Of a stretch of DNA of 64,000 nucleotides, positions 63,008 through 64,000 are shown one piece after another. The notes under the pieces are model-generated. The model did no database searches. It saw nothing but the letters and a program-made list of their open reading frames with translations, and had not been told where the DNA came from. Each line of letters starts with the position of its first letter. Within the stretch, counting starts at the first letter, position 1. A program made the translations under genes and the position numbers. The stretch is from Notolepis coatsorum (Eukaryota > Chordata > Actinopteri > Aulopiformes > Paralepididae), in NCBI GenBank assembly GCA_963971535.1, contig OZ020594.1, forward strand, positions 115,913,127-115,977,126. The letters are read 5' to 3'.

Positions 63008-63916
63008 TGCCGCGGTATCGCTGTTACATCATGGCCACCGCAGCGTTGGGCTGAATACCGGCATCACCGCTGTTTTTTATTTTATTATTATTATTACGCT
63101 CTCGTTGGGCTTGCGGCTCTGCAGATATACCCTACTTCTCTGTCGAGATTCCAAGCGACCCTATTGGGTACCAGAAAAGTCACATGAAACACTGCAGACC
63201 ACTGATTGGTCAGAAGAGATACGCGTCACATGCTTGGAGCATCTTGCAGTGCTTTTATTTCCTGAATCTCAGCCATCACAACACGGCTAATAGTACGTTA
63301 GCTCCCACCGGAGACCCGAGTGGATTACCGACGCCGTCGCTCCTCAGGGAACGAGGCATAATGATTTTACTGCAACGAAATGTTATAATAAAAGCCCTTC
63401 GTTCTATACACTTGTCTGATTGAAAACTTTATTAACAGACCGCAGAATGGGTACAACTCGGCACGCTCTGAGCAAAGAAAGGAACTTAGATATTAATTGA
63501 GTAACGCTTGCCTTGATATGGTCCGGTAAATACGAACGTGTAACTATACTAACGTTAATGCCACAAATCGAATGCCTTTGTAATCATAAGTAGTAACGTT
63601 ATAATAATAAGAAGAAGAAAGGGTCGGGGGGGTACCGACACAAAGTGAATGGCGCACGACCAGAGGGGAGATTTCGAATCCGTGTTTCACTTTTAATAAC
63701 TAATGCGTGCATGCCGAATCCCAAACAATATTCATGCTGCAAAGTCATCCTCTAAAGATAGACATTTAGACTAGAGGCAGGCTATATGCTATAAAGAGTA
63801 GACTACAAAAAAAATTCATTCAAACTTTTTTTTTGTGTGTGTGTGTGCGGTAATACCGCGGCGGTAGGAAATATTTTGCAAATGTGTGCGGTAAGGAAAA
63901 CATCAATACCGCGGCA
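63008..63916. mobile_element. Possible hAT-type element with GCCGCGGTAT ends
   Basis: GCCGCGGTATCGCTGTT (63009) and inverted GCCGCGGTATTGATGTT (ending about 63915) look like diverged terminal repeats. No target duplication was confirmed. The interior has no recognisable gene. Confidence 0.3.
63418..63457 (-). repeat. LINE 3'-tail scrap (tail i)
   Basis: AAAACTTTATTAACAGACCG and AGAATGGGTACAA match the terminal 35-40 bp of the LINE tail. The remaining sequence to 64000 shows no gene. Confidence 0.65.
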
Positions 63917-64000
63917 GCTCTAATTGCAGCCCTTAATTTGTATTTTGCAGTCACATAATGTTCTTTTATTCCCGTTATGTAGGCAGAGTTTTTCTCTTTT

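Noticed and set aside
40468..64000. sass6 exon 6
   Set aside because: I looked for the start of the coiled coil after a splice acceptor and found no convincing candidate; all frames seen belong to repeats.

Overview
This is nuclear DNA from a ray-finned fish, almost certainly a teleost. It carries spliced vertebrate exons, a finTRIM-type RING fragment, BEL/Pao, Ty3/Gypsy, Penelope-like and hAT elements, tRNA-derived SINEs and long simple repeats. I see no bacterial, plastid, rRNA or CRISPR features. I do not name a species.

The only host gene I can support is the 5' part of sass6 (SAS-6, the centriole cartwheel protein), on the + strand. Five coding exons (16408-16469, 24900-24960, 26582-26661, 26763-26867, 40299-40467) splice in phase to 159 codons. 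They encode the N-terminal SAS-6 head domain. The remaining exons must lie beyond position 64000, so intron 5 exceeds 23.5 kb. A CpG-rich proximal promoter with CCAAT, ETS and E2F-like sites lies just upstream. Two minus-strand finTRIM fragments (about 1853-1948 and 14112-14346) look like one disrupted exon or two relics.

Almost everything else is transposon. 1-16180: two L2-like LINE copies, a ZMYM/hAT relic, a BEL/Pao 3' half with LTR, a long inverted repeat built around a repeated GTTATGGATGTTAC motif, and ORF1-only LINE copies stacked tail to head inside it. Intron 1 (16470-24899): a 31-bp minisatellite and a LINE split by a 3,088-bp hAT-like transposon with a nearly open transposase. Intron 2: a hAT-type element. 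Intron 4 (26868-40298): an L2-like LINE fused to a Gypsy fragment, a 280-bp triplication, nested hAT elements, and a 5.9-kb head-to-head Penelope-like composite with one target-site duplication. Intron 5 (40468 onward): a CR1-like LINE whose own coding sequence has expanded into a 6.3-kb minisatellite, then layered hAT, SINE, piggyBac-like, L1-like, BED-finger hAT, LINE, Gypsy and L2-like insertions.

The most notable features are the minisatellite born inside a LINE reading frame, the Penelope-like inverted dimer inserted as a unit, the unusual hAT-like transposase, a LINE flanked by 105-bp direct repeats, and a LINE family that leaves many short copies of its 3' tail. All family names come from reading motifs by eye. 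No database search was run.
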